DNA of 64,000 nucleotides from Bradyrhizobium sp. (GTDB lineage Bacteria; Pseudomonadota; Alphaproteobacteria; Rhizobiales; Xanthobacteraceae): the NCBI RefSeq assembly GCF_027307225.1, contig NZ_DAHUXJ010000103.1, positions 1 through 64,000 of the forward strand, in the 5' to 3' direction. Made by a program: the position numbers and the translations under genes. Below, piece by piece: positions 17,321 through 25,511 of the stretch. Under the pieces are notes generated by a model. The model was given only the letters and a program-made list of their open reading frames with translations, was not told where the DNA came from and ran no database searches. Each line of letters begins with the position of its first letter. Within the stretch, counting starts at the first letter, position 1.

Positions 17321-18394
17321 ATGGCAAGCCCCTCCCTCATTCCCTCCGGCGACTTCCGCACCTCGTACGCGGCGGACACCACGATCTTTCCGACGCTGAA
17401 GAGCCGCAACTTCGCGATTGCCGGCGTCATCCTCGCCTGCCTCGCGCCGTATCTTTTGTCGAATTACTGGCTCAGCATCTCGATCCAGATCGGCATCTTT
17501 GCGATCGCAGCGCTCGGTCTCAACGTTCTCGTCGGCTTCACCGGCCAGATATCGATCGGCCACGCGGCGTTCTTCCTGTTCGGCGCCTTCACCTCGGCCT
17601 ACCTTTCCAACAATTTTCCGATCCCGGTATTCTTTGCCATTCCGCTCGCCGGCGTGGTCACGGCGCTGGTCGGCCTGATCTTTGGCGTGCCGGCAGCACG
17701 GCTGAAGGGACTTTACCTCGTCATCGCCACGCTTGCCGCGCAATATATCCTGCTCGACTTCTTCTCGCGCGCCGACTGGTTTTCCGGCGGCTCGGTGCCG
17801 GCGAGCGCCAATCCGTTCTCGATCTTCGGCTACACCTTCCGCGGCGACCGGCAATATTTCTACGTCGTGCTGGCCTATCTCGTGGTCAGTTTCCTTCTTG
17901 TGACCAACCTGATGCGCACGCGCGACGGTCGCGCGCTGGTCGCGATCCGCGACCACTATCTCTCCGCTGAAATCATGGGCATCAACCTGACAAAATACCG
18001 GACGCTATCGTTCGGGCTTGCGGCATTCTTCGCCGGCATCGCAGGCGCGCTTTATGCGCATTATCAGCTCGTGATCTCGCAGGAAGGCTTCGGGATCGAT
18101 CGTTCGATTCTGTTCCTGGCGATGATCATCATCGGCGGCACCGGCTCAGTGATGGGAACGCTGATGGGAACGGCCTTTGTCGTGCTGCTGCCGGAGTCGA
18201 TGGAATGGATCAGCGCGAACCTGAAAGGATCCGCCTTCGATCACGCGCTTTCGCTCAACAACAACATCACCTTCCTGCGCGAGATCACGGTCGGCGCGAT
18301 CATCATCGGCTTTCTGATGTTCGAGCCTGACGGACTCGCGCACCGCTGGCGGCAGATCAAGATCTATTGGAAGCTCTACCCGTTCTCGCATTAG
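17321..18394 (+). CDS. livM: LivM-type ABC transporter permease
   Basis: Second inner-membrane permease (357 aa). ALGLNVLVGFTGQISIGHAA is the LivM signature near residues 65-85. RTRDGRALVAIRDHYLSAEI is the coupling loop, and MIIIGGTGSVMGTLMGTAF the conserved late helix region. GGAAGG lies upstream of the ATG at 17321. It is followed by the binding-protein gene. Together with the upstream ATPase and ligase it forms an importer of a type often linked to aromatic or fatty acid uptake. Confidence 0.92.
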   Translation: MASPSLIPSGDFRTSYAADTTIFPTLKSRNFAIAGVILACLAPYLLSNYWLSISIQIGIFAIAALGLNVLVGFTGQISIGHAAFFLFGAFTSAYLSNNFPIPVFFAIPLAGVVTALVGLIFGVPAARLKGLYLVIATLAAQYILLDFFSRADWFSGGSVPASANPFSIFGYTFRGDRQYFYVVLAYLVVSFLLVTNLMRTRDGRALVAIRDHYLSAEIMGINLTKYRTLSFGLAAFFAGIAGALYAHYQLVISQEGFGIDRSILFLAMIIIGGTGSVMGTLMGTAFVVLLPESMEWISANLKGSAFDHALSLNNNITFLREITVGAIIIGFLMFEPDGLAHRWRQIKIYWKLYPFSH

Positions 18395-18451
18395 GGTTTG
18401 GAATAGCTCGAATTGAAATAGCGACTTAAACAAAGTACCGGAGGAGACCCC

Positions 18452-19735
18452 ATGATGTTGAAATCTCTGCTTGGCACCGTTTCGTTGGCCATCATGCTCG
18501 GCGGCGCCACATCGACAGCGCACGCCCAGATCGCGATCGGTCATCTCGAAGATCTCTCGGGCGGCACGGCCGACGTCGGCGTGCCCTACGGCCAGGGCGT
18601 CGTGGACACCTTCGCCTGGGTCAACAAGAACGGCGGCGTCGGCGGCAAACAGCTTTCCGTCGACTCCAACGACTACGGTTATCAGGTGCCGCGGGCGATC
18701 GCGCTCTACAAGAAATGGTCGGCGGGCGACAACAAGGTCTCGGGGATCATGGGCTGGGGCACCGCGGATACCGAAGCGCTGACCGCGTTCCTCGCGCAGG
18801 ACAAGATTCCCGACGTGTCCGGCTCCTATGCGGCCGCGCTGAGCGATCCCGAAGGCACCAGCGGCAAGGCGAAGGCGGCCCCGTATAATTTCTTCTACGG
18901 CCCGACCTATTCCGATGCGCTACGCGCCGAACTCACCTGGGCGGCGGAAGACTGGAAGGCCAAGGGCAAACCCGGCAAGCCGAAGTTCGTCCATATGGGC
19001 GCCAACCACCCCTACCCCAATGCGCCGAAGGCAGCCGGCGAAGCACTGGCGAAAGAACTCGGCTTTGAGGTGTTGCCGCCACTGGTGTTTGCGCTCAAGC
19101 CGGAAGATTTCAGCGGTCAGTGCCTGAGCCTGAAGAGCTCCGGCGCCAACTATGCCTATCTCGGGAACACGGCCGCCTCCAACATCTCGGTCATGAAGGC
19201 GTGCAAGACGGCCGGCGTCGACGTCCAGTTCCTCTCCAACGTCTGGGGCATGGACGAGAACGCCGCCAAGACCGCCGGCGCCGCCGCCGACGGGGTCGTC
19301 TTTCCCTTGCGCACCGCGGTCGCCTGGGGCGGCAATGCACCGGGCATGAAGACCCTGATGGAAATCTCGAAGATGAGCGATCCGACCGGAAAGGTTTATC
19401 GCCCCGTGCACTACATCGCCGCCGTTTGCTCGGCGCTTTATATGAAGGAAGCACTGGACTGGGCCGCCAAGAATGGCGGCGCGACCGGCGAGAACGTGGC
19501 GAAGGGCTTCTATCAGAAGGCCAACTGGGTGCCATCAGGCATGGACGGCGTCTGCAACCCCTCGACCTGGACCGAAAAGGACCATCGCGGCTCGATGAAG
19601 GTCGATCTCTATCGCGCCAAGATTTCAGGTCCGACCGACGGCGACATCAACGACCTGATGGCCAAGGGCACGATCAAGCTCGAGAAGGTCAAGACCATCG
19701 ACCTGCCGCGCAAGGCCGACTGGTTCGGCTGGTGA
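18452..19735 (+). CDS. Periplasmic binding protein of the second Liv-type importer
   Basis: 427 residues. The signal peptide covers residues 1-25 (MLKSLLGTVSLAIMLGG, cleavage after AHA). The mature protein starts QIAIGHLEDLSGGTADVG, a Peripla_BP_6 opening in which the ligand loop differs from amino-acid binders (EDLSGGTAD instead of xPMTG). This is a form seen in binding proteins encoded with acyl-CoA ligases. GGAGGAG lies 5 bases before the ATG, the best ribosome-binding site in the operon, fitting high expression. A strong hairpin follows at 19760. Confidence 0.9.
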   Translation: MMLKSLLGTVSLAIMLGGATSTAHAQIAIGHLEDLSGGTADVGVPYGQGVVDTFAWVNKNGGVGGKQLSVDSNDYGYQVPRAIALYKKWSAGDNKVSGIMGWGTADTEALTAFLAQDKIPDVSGSYAAALSDPEGTSGKAKAAPYNFFYGPTYSDALRAELTWAAEDWKAKGKPGKPKFVHMGANHPYPNAPKAAGEALAKELGFEVLPPLVFALKPEDFSGQCLSLKSSGANYAYLGNTAASNISVMKACKTAGVDVQFLSNVWGMDENAAKTAGAAADGVVFPLRTAVAWGGNAPGMKTLMEISKMSDPTGKVYRPVHYIAAVCSALYMKEALDWAAKNGGATGENVAKGFYQKANWVPSGMDGVCNPSTWTEKDHRGSMKVDLYRAKISGPTDGDINDLMAKGTIKLEKVKTIDLPRKADWFGW

Positions 19736-19759
19736 TCCCGTAACCAGCTACGTCAACGT

Positions 19760-19781
19760 GGCGCGGGGCTTGCCCCGCGCC
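19760..19781 (+). terminator. Strong GC hairpin after the binding-protein gene
   Basis: GGCGCGGGGC-TT-GCCCCGCGCC has perfect 10-base arms, followed by TCCATCGGAAAAAAGG on the + strand. There is no run of T, so it may only attenuate or protect the 3' end of the abundant binding-protein mRNA. Confidence 0.55.
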
Positions 19782-19921
19782 TCCATCGGAAAAAAGGTTC
19801 TCTTGAGGGTGGATTGCCGGGCGAGCGGAGGCGACGCCATTCTTCGAACGCTGTGCTCAGTATCCACTTGGCACCACCACAGGCAGGATGGCCGAGACGG
19901 CGGATCACGTGCAACAAGTCC

Positions 19922-21088
19922 ATGTTACGCCGCCACCAGATTCTGAGAGTACAGAAATTGACGACTGACGTGAATCATGCTGTCTCCACGAGCGTCTCGT
20001 CGCGCGATACGTTTCTGGACTGCCTGAAGGGCTTTGCCATCGGCACCGTCGTGCTCGGTCATACTTTCCAGGGCGCAACACCGGATTTCGATCACTCGCT
20101 GCCGTTCCGTCTCATCTACTCGTTCCACATGCCGATGTTCATGTTTATCGCCGGCATGACGGCGTCGTTGAGCTTTTCGAAGAGATTGAATACGACGCCT
20201 GATTTGCCGTCCTATCTCTCCGAGATAAAATCCAAGGCGCTCAGACTGGTCGTGCCCTTCATGACCTGGGCCATCATCAAGTACTTCCTGGTTCATCCGG
20301 CTGGATACGACCCCGCGACGTGGCTTCTGCACATGTTGCAAGTTCCCGACGAAGGCCTTTGGTTTCTCTGGGCTCTGTTTCAGTGCAGCTGCGTCCTGGC
20401 TTTGGCAAGCATGGCGGTCCAATACTTCTACTATTCCCTGACTGCCACTTCATCCAGCGGAAGAAATAATCCAGCGGAACTCTATCTTCTCTTGATCCTG
20501 GCGTGGCCCATCGCCAACGCATCGTTTCGTGCGTTGCCCTCCGATCTCGGCCTCGGCATGGCCAAAGCATTCTTTCCATATTTCTTTGCCGGCTTCATTT
20601 TTCACATCATACGGCCTGCCGGGCTTCCCAATACCCTTCGTTGGATTCCTTACGTCATATTCGTCGCGCTGGCGCCTTTTTGGTATCGAACCGAAGTGTC
20701 GCCGGTCGCGCAGCTGTTCCCAAACCCGGGGTCAGCCAACCTGGAATTTCAACGAATCGTGGCAGTCGCAGGCACTCTCGCCCTGGTCGATTTTGCCCGC
20801 TTGTTCACAGACAACGCGCCCGCCGTGCTGACACGAGCGGTCGCTTATTGCGGCAAGCGGTCATTGGATATCTACGCAATACATTTCTTCTTTCTCCCAT
20901 ACTTCCCGCCGGTGATAGCTCCGATCGTCGCCAGCCTCGGCGTGTCTGTCATCCTTCGGACCAATCCTGTGACATCCTGGCTCTGCCTCGGGCAGAAGCC
21001 GATGAAAATCTGGCCGATGAACCGATACCGTTTGTCTCAGGGCCCTGCGGGATTGACGAATAACGCTGTAGCGATGCCGAAAGAGTAA
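19922..21088 (+). CDS. Acyltransferase-3 family membrane protein inside the Liv operon
   Basis: About 388 residues with roughly ten hydrophobic segments. RDTFLDCLKGFAIGTVVLGH with a conserved histidine and YSFHMPMFMFIAGM are the N-terminal marks of the Acyl_transf_3 (OafA/NodX-like) family, which O-acylates surface sugars at the inner membrane. Start uncertain: ATG 19922, GTG 19970 or further upstream are possible, and none has a clear ribosome-binding site. The last 30 residues after SWLCLG are atypical, and another frame reads equally well there. It is unrelated to transport and separates the binding protein from LivF, so it is probably an insertion. Confidence 0.75.
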   Translation: MLRRHQILRVQKLTTDVNHAVSTSVSSRDTFLDCLKGFAIGTVVLGHTFQGATPDFDHSLPFRLIYSFHMPMFMFIAGMTASLSFSKRLNTTPDLPSYLSEIKSKALRLVVPFMTWAIIKYFLVHPAGYDPATWLLHMLQVPDEGLWFLWALFQCSCVLALASMAVQYFYYSLTATSSSGRNNPAELYLLLILAWPIANASFRALPSDLGLGMAKAFFPYFFAGFIFHIIRPAGLPNTLRWIPYVIFVALAPFWYRTEVSPVAQLFPNPGSANLEFQRIVAVAGTLALVDFARLFTDNAPAVLTRAVAYCGKRSLDIYAIHFFFLPYFPPVIAPIVASLGVSVILRTNPVTSWLCLGQKPMKIWPMNRYRLSQGPAGLTNNAVAMPKE

Positions 21089-21093
21089 CGAAC

Positions 21094-21930
21094 ATGAGTG
21101 AAGTCCCTCATATCGAGCACCAGCCATCGGGCGCGGCCGCCGCCTCCCTCCTCGCCGTGCGCAATATCGAGGTGGTGTATGACGACGTGATCCTGGTCCT
21201 GCGCGGCTTGAGCCTGGATGTGCCGAAGGGATCGATCGTGGCGCTATTGGGCGCGAATGGCGCCGGCAAGTCGACCACGCTGAAAGCCATCTCCGGTCTG
21301 CTCAAGACCGAAGACGGCGAGGTAACGCGCGGCGAGATCCTGTTCAACGGCGAGCGCATCGACGGCATCGATCCCGAAAAGATCGTCCGGCGCGGCATCT
21401 TTCAGGTGATGGAGGGACGCCGCATCGTCGCCGACATGACCTCGCTGGAGAACCTGAAGCTCGGCGCCTTCACCCGCAGCGATGGCGAAGTGCCGGCCGA
21501 CATCGACATGGTGTTCGACTATTTTCCGCGGCTGAAGGAACGCACCGGGCTCGCCGGCTATCTCTCCGGCGGCGAACAGCAGATGCTGGCGATCGGGCGC
21601 GCGCTGATGGCGCGACCGAAGATGATTTTGATGGACGAACCGTCGATGGGTCTATCCCCGCTTCTGGTGAAAGAAGTGTTCACCATCATCAAGGCGATCA
21701 ACCGCGATCTCGGCGTGACGATCCTGCTCGTCGAGCAAAATGCTCGCGCGGCGCTCTCCGTCGCCAGCCACGGCTATATCATGGAGCAAGGCAAGGTGGT
21801 GCTCGACGGCACCGCCGACGAATTACGTGACAACGAGGACGTCAAGGAATTCTATCTTGGCGGCGCGGGCGATCAACGCAAGAGCTTTAAAAATCTGAAA
21901 AGTTTCAAGCGTCGCAAGCGATGGTTGTGA
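21094..21930 (+). CDS. livF: LivF-type ABC transporter ATPase
   Basis: Second ATPase of the second importer (278 aa). Walker A GANGAGKS is at 53-60, YLSGGEQQMLAIGRALMARP contains the signature, MILMDEPSMGLSP is Walker B, and ILLVEQNARAAL is the LivF switch region. The first 20 residues (EVPHIEHQPSGAAAA) are a divergent extension and the last 20 are basic (SFKNLKSFKRRKRWL). The ATG at 21094 follows the acyltransferase by 5 bp. It completes the importer despite the intervening gene. Confidence 0.92.
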   Translation: MSEVPHIEHQPSGAAAASLLAVRNIEVVYDDVILVLRGLSLDVPKGSIVALLGANGAGKSTTLKAISGLLKTEDGEVTRGEILFNGERIDGIDPEKIVRRGIFQVMEGRRIVADMTSLENLKLGAFTRSDGEVPADIDMVFDYFPRLKERTGLAGYLSGGEQQMLAIGRALMARPKMILMDEPSMGLSPLLVKEVFTIIKAINRDLGVTILLVEQNARAALSVASHGYIMEQGKVVLDGTADELRDNEDVKEFYLGGAGDQRKSFKNLKSFKRRKRWL

Positions 21931-21943
21931 AGAAATATCTGCT

Positions 21944-22044
21944 GTCGTTCCGGCGCACGCGAAGCGTGAACTATGGTGCGCAGTTGCGCACCGGAGAATC
22001 TCCAGATTCCGGGCTCGGTCCTGTCGGACCGCCCCCGGAATGAC
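21944..22044. repeat. Palindromic intergenic repeat, type 1 copy d (diverged)
   Basis: GTCGTTCCGG...CCGGAATGAC with an expanded left half (CGCGAAGCGTGAACTATGG). It lies 11 bases before the start of the next gene, so it covers the region where the ribosome-binding site should be. Confidence 0.75.
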
Positions 22045-22055
22045 GGATTAAACCC

Positions 22056-23282
22056 ATGACCGACCACTACGACTGGAAAGAAACCCGCGATCACGCCATG
22101 CGCGAGGCCGACCTGTTTTCGCAGCTGCCGGATGTGCTGCGCGGGGCGCTTGCCGCGCCCGGCTATGCCGAACACCTCCACGGTGTCGATCCCGCGGCGA
22201 TCACAAGCCGCGCAGCGCTCGCCACGCTGCCGGTGCTGCGCAAATCCGACCTGCCGGCCCGGCATAAAGCCGCGCCACCTTTCGGCGGATTCGTGGGCGC
22301 GCCCACGGGCTCATTCGGTAGGCTTTATACATCGCCCGGCCCGATCTTCGAACCGGAGCCCGCGCACGCCGACCCATGGCGCGGGGCGCGCGCGCTGTTT
22401 GCGGCCGGCTTTCGCGCGGGCGATGTCGTGCTCAACACCTTCAGCTATCACCTTACGCCGGGCGGTTTCATTATCGACACCGCGGCGCGCGCGCTCGGTT
22501 GCGCCGTGATTCCCGCAGGCCCCGGCAACGCCGAAGCACAGTTCGAACTGATCGAGGCCTACCGCCCGACCGGCTATTGCGGCACGCCGGATTTCCTGAA
22601 GATCCTGATCGACGCGGCCATCGCCGCCGGCCGCGACGTCTCCTCTCTCAAACGCGCGCTGGTCTCGGGCGCGGCATTTCCGCCGTCGTTACAGAAAGAG
22701 ATCAAATCGCACGGCATCGAGGCCTATCAGGCGTTTGGCACGGCGGACCTTGGCCTGATCGCCTACGAGACACCGGCGCACGAGGGCATGGTGGTGAGCG
22801 AAGACATCATCGTCGAAATCGTCAAGCCCGGCACCGGCGAGCCGGTGAACGACGGCGACGTCGGCGAAATCGTCGTCACCACGCTCGATCCCGATCACCC
22901 CTGGATCCGCCTTGCCATCGGCGACCTCACCGCGGTGCTGCCAGGCAACAGTCCCTGCGGACGCACAAATTTGCGCATCAAGGGATGGATGGGCCGCGCC
23001 GATCAAACGACCAAGGTGAAAGGCATGTTCGTTCGCCCCGAGCAGATCGCCGAGATCGGCAAGCGCCATCGCGAACTCGGACGGCTGCGCCTCGTCGTCG
23101 GCCGCGACAACGAACAGGACGTGATGGTGCTTCGGTGCGAATGCGCCTCGCCCGGCGACGCGCTGCACGAGGCGGTCACCTCCACGCTGCGCTCGTTAAC
23201 GAAACTCGGAGGCAGTGTCGAACTGGTAGCACCGGGAAGTCTGCCGAACGACGGCAAAGTGATCGCGGATGAACGGGATTGA
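22056..23282 (+). CDS. Phenylacetate-CoA ligase-like AMP-binding protein
   Basis: 408 residues of the PaaK-like branch of adenylate-forming enzymes. LPVLRKSDLPARHKAAPPFG and TGSFGRLYTSPGPIFEP replace the usual SSGTTG loop of PaaK. AYQAFGTADLGLIAYETP is the adenine-binding motif, GEIVVTTLDPDHPWIRLAIGD the central motif, and TKVKGMFVRPEQIAEI the C-terminal hinge with the catalytic lysine region. The canonical activity is aryl-acid activation to CoA thioester. It is the last gene of the Liv operon and the second ligase in it, which supports an aromatic or aryl-alkanoic acid substrate. The altered phosphate loop makes the exact activity uncertain. Confidence 0.85.
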   Translation: MTDHYDWKETRDHAMREADLFSQLPDVLRGALAAPGYAEHLHGVDPAAITSRAALATLPVLRKSDLPARHKAAPPFGGFVGAPTGSFGRLYTSPGPIFEPEPAHADPWRGARALFAAGFRAGDVVLNTFSYHLTPGGFIIDTAARALGCAVIPAGPGNAEAQFELIEAYRPTGYCGTPDFLKILIDAAIAAGRDVSSLKRALVSGAAFPPSLQKEIKSHGIEAYQAFGTADLGLIAYETPAHEGMVVSEDIIVEIVKPGTGEPVNDGDVGEIVVTTLDPDHPWIRLAIGDLTAVLPGNSPCGRTNLRIKGWMGRADQTTKVKGMFVRPEQIAEIGKRHRELGRLRLVVGRDNEQDVMVLRCECASPGDALHEAVTSTLRSLTKLGGSVELVAPGSLPNDGKVIADERD

Positions 23283-23341
23283 TCAGAAGATCATCGCCGA
23301 TCGGCTCAGCCGCCACGCCCCTTCTTGCCGAGTACCGCTAC

Positions 23342-24355
23342 TCAAGCGGCTTGCGCCGCGGCTCTTCGGCGACCGTCCAGCGTCTGCTTGAGTTTTCGAA
23401 GAAGAGGTTTTTCTATGCAAAGGTGGATGGCAATACCAACCAAAGCGGCCGCTACTACCTCAAATATCGTCACCAATACGTTCTCGCTCGCTATCGGCAG
23501 ATGCAAAGCCCTGAATAGCGCACGCTCAATCCCATAGAAGATGGGATGAGACAAATAGAGAGAGTAGGAAGAATCACCAAGCAATACGGCCGGCTTCCAA
23601 CTGACCTTCGCGCCGCTACTTTCCGCAAAAAGAGCACATCCAACAACGAGCGGGGGAAACCACCAATAGTAAGCGAGGATCCAATTCGGCCAATACGGTC
23701 GAATGAACTGGGCGCCAAAGAAACAAACGATGAGAGCCCAGCACATCGCGACAACGAACCATCCGCCAACAAAAGAAGAGCCGAATTCCCACACATAAAA
23801 CAACGCAATCCCCGCCAGGAAATAGTGAATATAGTCGTGGGAATAGTAGTGGATCAAAAACCCGCCATAGCCATGGCGGTCCAGCAGGATGACCGTATAA
23901 ATAACTGCCGCGCAGATCAGGGGGGCGAAACGGCGGCTTATCCAGAGCGCCACGCCGAATACGAGATAAAAATAGATTTCAAAATTAAGCGTCCATCCCA
24001 CCCCGAGCACGGGCAGCTTTTCCGATGGCAGGAACAGCAGGCTGTCAAACAGGTCCTTTGCGAGAGTCGGATTCGCGCTAAAGGCCGTCGAGCTTAGCGA
24101 GCCAAACCCGTAGCGCAACGCTACAAATGCGAGCGTTCCGAGCCAGTACATCGGAATGACCCGAATGAAGCGCTTGGTCAAAAATCCTTCGGCGTTTTCT
24201 CGTGTGATGAAACACATGATGAAACCGCTGATCACAAAGAAGACAGCTACGCCCGAAAAGTCAGTGTGCCAGTCGCCCGCCAGATTGAAGCCGGTGTGGT
24301 AGAATGCGACGCCCAAGGCGGCACATCCCCGCAGCACCTGGAGATTAAAAAGCAA
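23342..24355 (-). CDS. Acyltransferase-3 family polysaccharide acylase
   Basis: 337 residues, predicted multi-spanning. LQVLRGCAALGVAFYHTGF has the catalytic histidine, and FSGVAVFFVISGFIMCF and RFIRVIPMYWLGTL are classic OafA/ExoZ-like motifs of Acyl_transf_3. ExoZ-type proteins acetylate exopolysaccharide sugars using cytoplasmic acetyl-CoA. The start is TTG at 24355 with AGAGAGG upstream. It is the distal gene of the minus-strand polysaccharide locus and is likely to decorate its product. Confidence 0.9.
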   Translation of the reverse strand: MLFNLQVLRGCAALGVAFYHTGFNLAGDWHTDFSGVAVFFVISGFIMCFITRENAEGFLTKRFIRVIPMYWLGTLAFVALRYGFGSLSSTAFSANPTLAKDLFDSLLFLPSEKLPVLGVGWTLNFEIYFYLVFGVALWISRRFAPLICAAVIYTVILLDRHGYGGFLIHYYSHDYIHYFLAGIALFYVWEFGSSFVGGWFVVAMCWALIVCFFGAQFIRPYWPNWILAYYWWFPPLVVGCALFAESSGAKVSWKPAVLLGDSSYSLYLSHPIFYGIERALFRALHLPIASENVLVTIFEVVAAALVGIAIHLCIEKPLLRKLKQTLDGRRRAAAQAA

Positions 24356-24457
24356 AGTGGCCTCTCTGGATGGGGATGATGATCGCGTTGACGCTCGTTT
24401 GGAGAGCGGAAGCCATGGCGCAAGTCTATCCGGTCCCGAAGGGTTGGGTACGCCTCG

Positions 24458-25492
24458 TTACCGGGGCATGCCCTGTACGGTCTCGTGGTACTCCCGAAAC
24501 CACTTTGAGAATCGCGCGATGCCATCCTCGATCGAGGTCGCGGGGGCAAACCCGATATCGTTTGTGAGGTCGTCGATATCGGCGTAAGTCGCCGGCACGT
24601 CGCCCGGCTGCATCGGCAACATTTCCTTGATGGCAGGACGGCCGAATTCTTTCTCCAGCAACGCCACCACGTGCATCAGTTCTTCGGGCCGGTTGTTGCC
24701 GACATTGTAGATCTTCCAGGGCGCGGCGCTGCTGGATGGATCGGGCCTGTCACCGGACCACGTAGCATCTCCTGGTGGCGCACGGTCAATCAGCCGCTCG
24801 ATTGCTTCGACGACGTCTTCAACGTAGGTGAAATCCCGCCGCATGTTGCCGCCGTTGAACAGCTTGATCGGCTTCCCCTCCAAAATTGCTTTTGCGAAGA
24901 TGAACATCGCCATGTCCGGACGGCCCCAGGGGCCGTAGACGGTGAAGAAGCGAAGGCCGGTCGCCGGAATCTGATAGAGATGGCTGTAGGCATGGGCCAT
25001 CAGTTCGTTGGCCTTCTTCGATGCGGCATAAAGACTGATCGGGTGATCGACGTTGTCCTTCACCGAAAACGGCAACTTCGTATTGGCGCCGTAGACCGAG
25101 GACGATGATGCAAAGAGGAGGTGGCGGCAGCCGTGATGGCGGCATCCCTCGAGCACGTTCAAAAAACCTTCGATATTCGCATCGGCATAAGCGTGCGGAT
25201 TCTCCAGCGAATAACGCACGCCCGCCTGCGCGGCCAGATGAACGACAACGGGAAAACGATGCTGCGCGAACAGCGCCCTTGTCGCTGCGCGATCGGCAAG
25301 GTCGGATTTTGCGAAAGTGAAGCAGGGCTGGCGCTTCAGGACATCGAGCCTCGCTTCCTTCAGAGCCGGATCGTAGTAGTCGTTGACAACATCAAGACCG
25401 ACGACCTTGCGGCCGGAGGACAGCAGGCGTTTGGCGACATGAAAGCCAATAAAGCCGGCCGCACCGGTGACCAGGATCGTATCGTCTGTCAT
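24458..25492 (-). CDS. lspL: UDP-glucuronate 4-epimerase-like protein
   Basis: Extended short-chain dehydrogenase (344 aa). The NAD motif GAAGFIGFHV is at about 10-19. NDYYDPALKEARL is characteristic of UDP-glucuronate 4-epimerases (LspL/CapI). The active site is SSSSVYG with Tyr/Lys in YAASKKANELMA, and VYGPWGRPDMAMFIF and MRRDFTYVEDVVEA are family segments. It would supply UDP-galacturonate. It lies 19 bp after the nucleotide-sugar dehydrogenase, so uronic acids are expected in the polymer. Confidence 0.88.
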   Translation of the reverse strand: MTDDTILVTGAAGFIGFHVAKRLLSSGRKVVGLDVVNDYYDPALKEARLDVLKRQPCFTFAKSDLADRAATRALFAQHRFPVVVHLAAQAGVRYSLENPHAYADANIEGFLNVLEGCRHHGCRHLLFASSSSVYGANTKLPFSVKDNVDHPISLYAASKKANELMAHAYSHLYQIPATGLRFFTVYGPWGRPDMAMFIFAKAILEGKPIKLFNGGNMRRDFTYVEDVVEAIERLIDRAPPGDATWSGDRPDPSSSAAPWKIYNVGNNRPEELMHVVALLEKEFGRPAIKEMLPMQPGDVPATYADIDDLTNDIGFAPATSIEDGIARFSKWFREYHETVQGMPR

Positions 25493-25511
25493 GCCTTCAC
25501 CCGTTCAGCGT

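Noticed and set aside
16202..17956. 584-residue minus-strand open frame
   Set aside because: It is antisense to livH and livM, lacks family motifs and has a His/Asp/Arg-rich composition typical of reverse-strand translation of high-GC genes.
20990..21063. Possible frameshift near the end of the acyltransferase gene
   Set aside because: Another frame reads ADENLADEPIPFVSG to a stop at 21063, but acyltransferase C-termini are too variable to decide without homologs.
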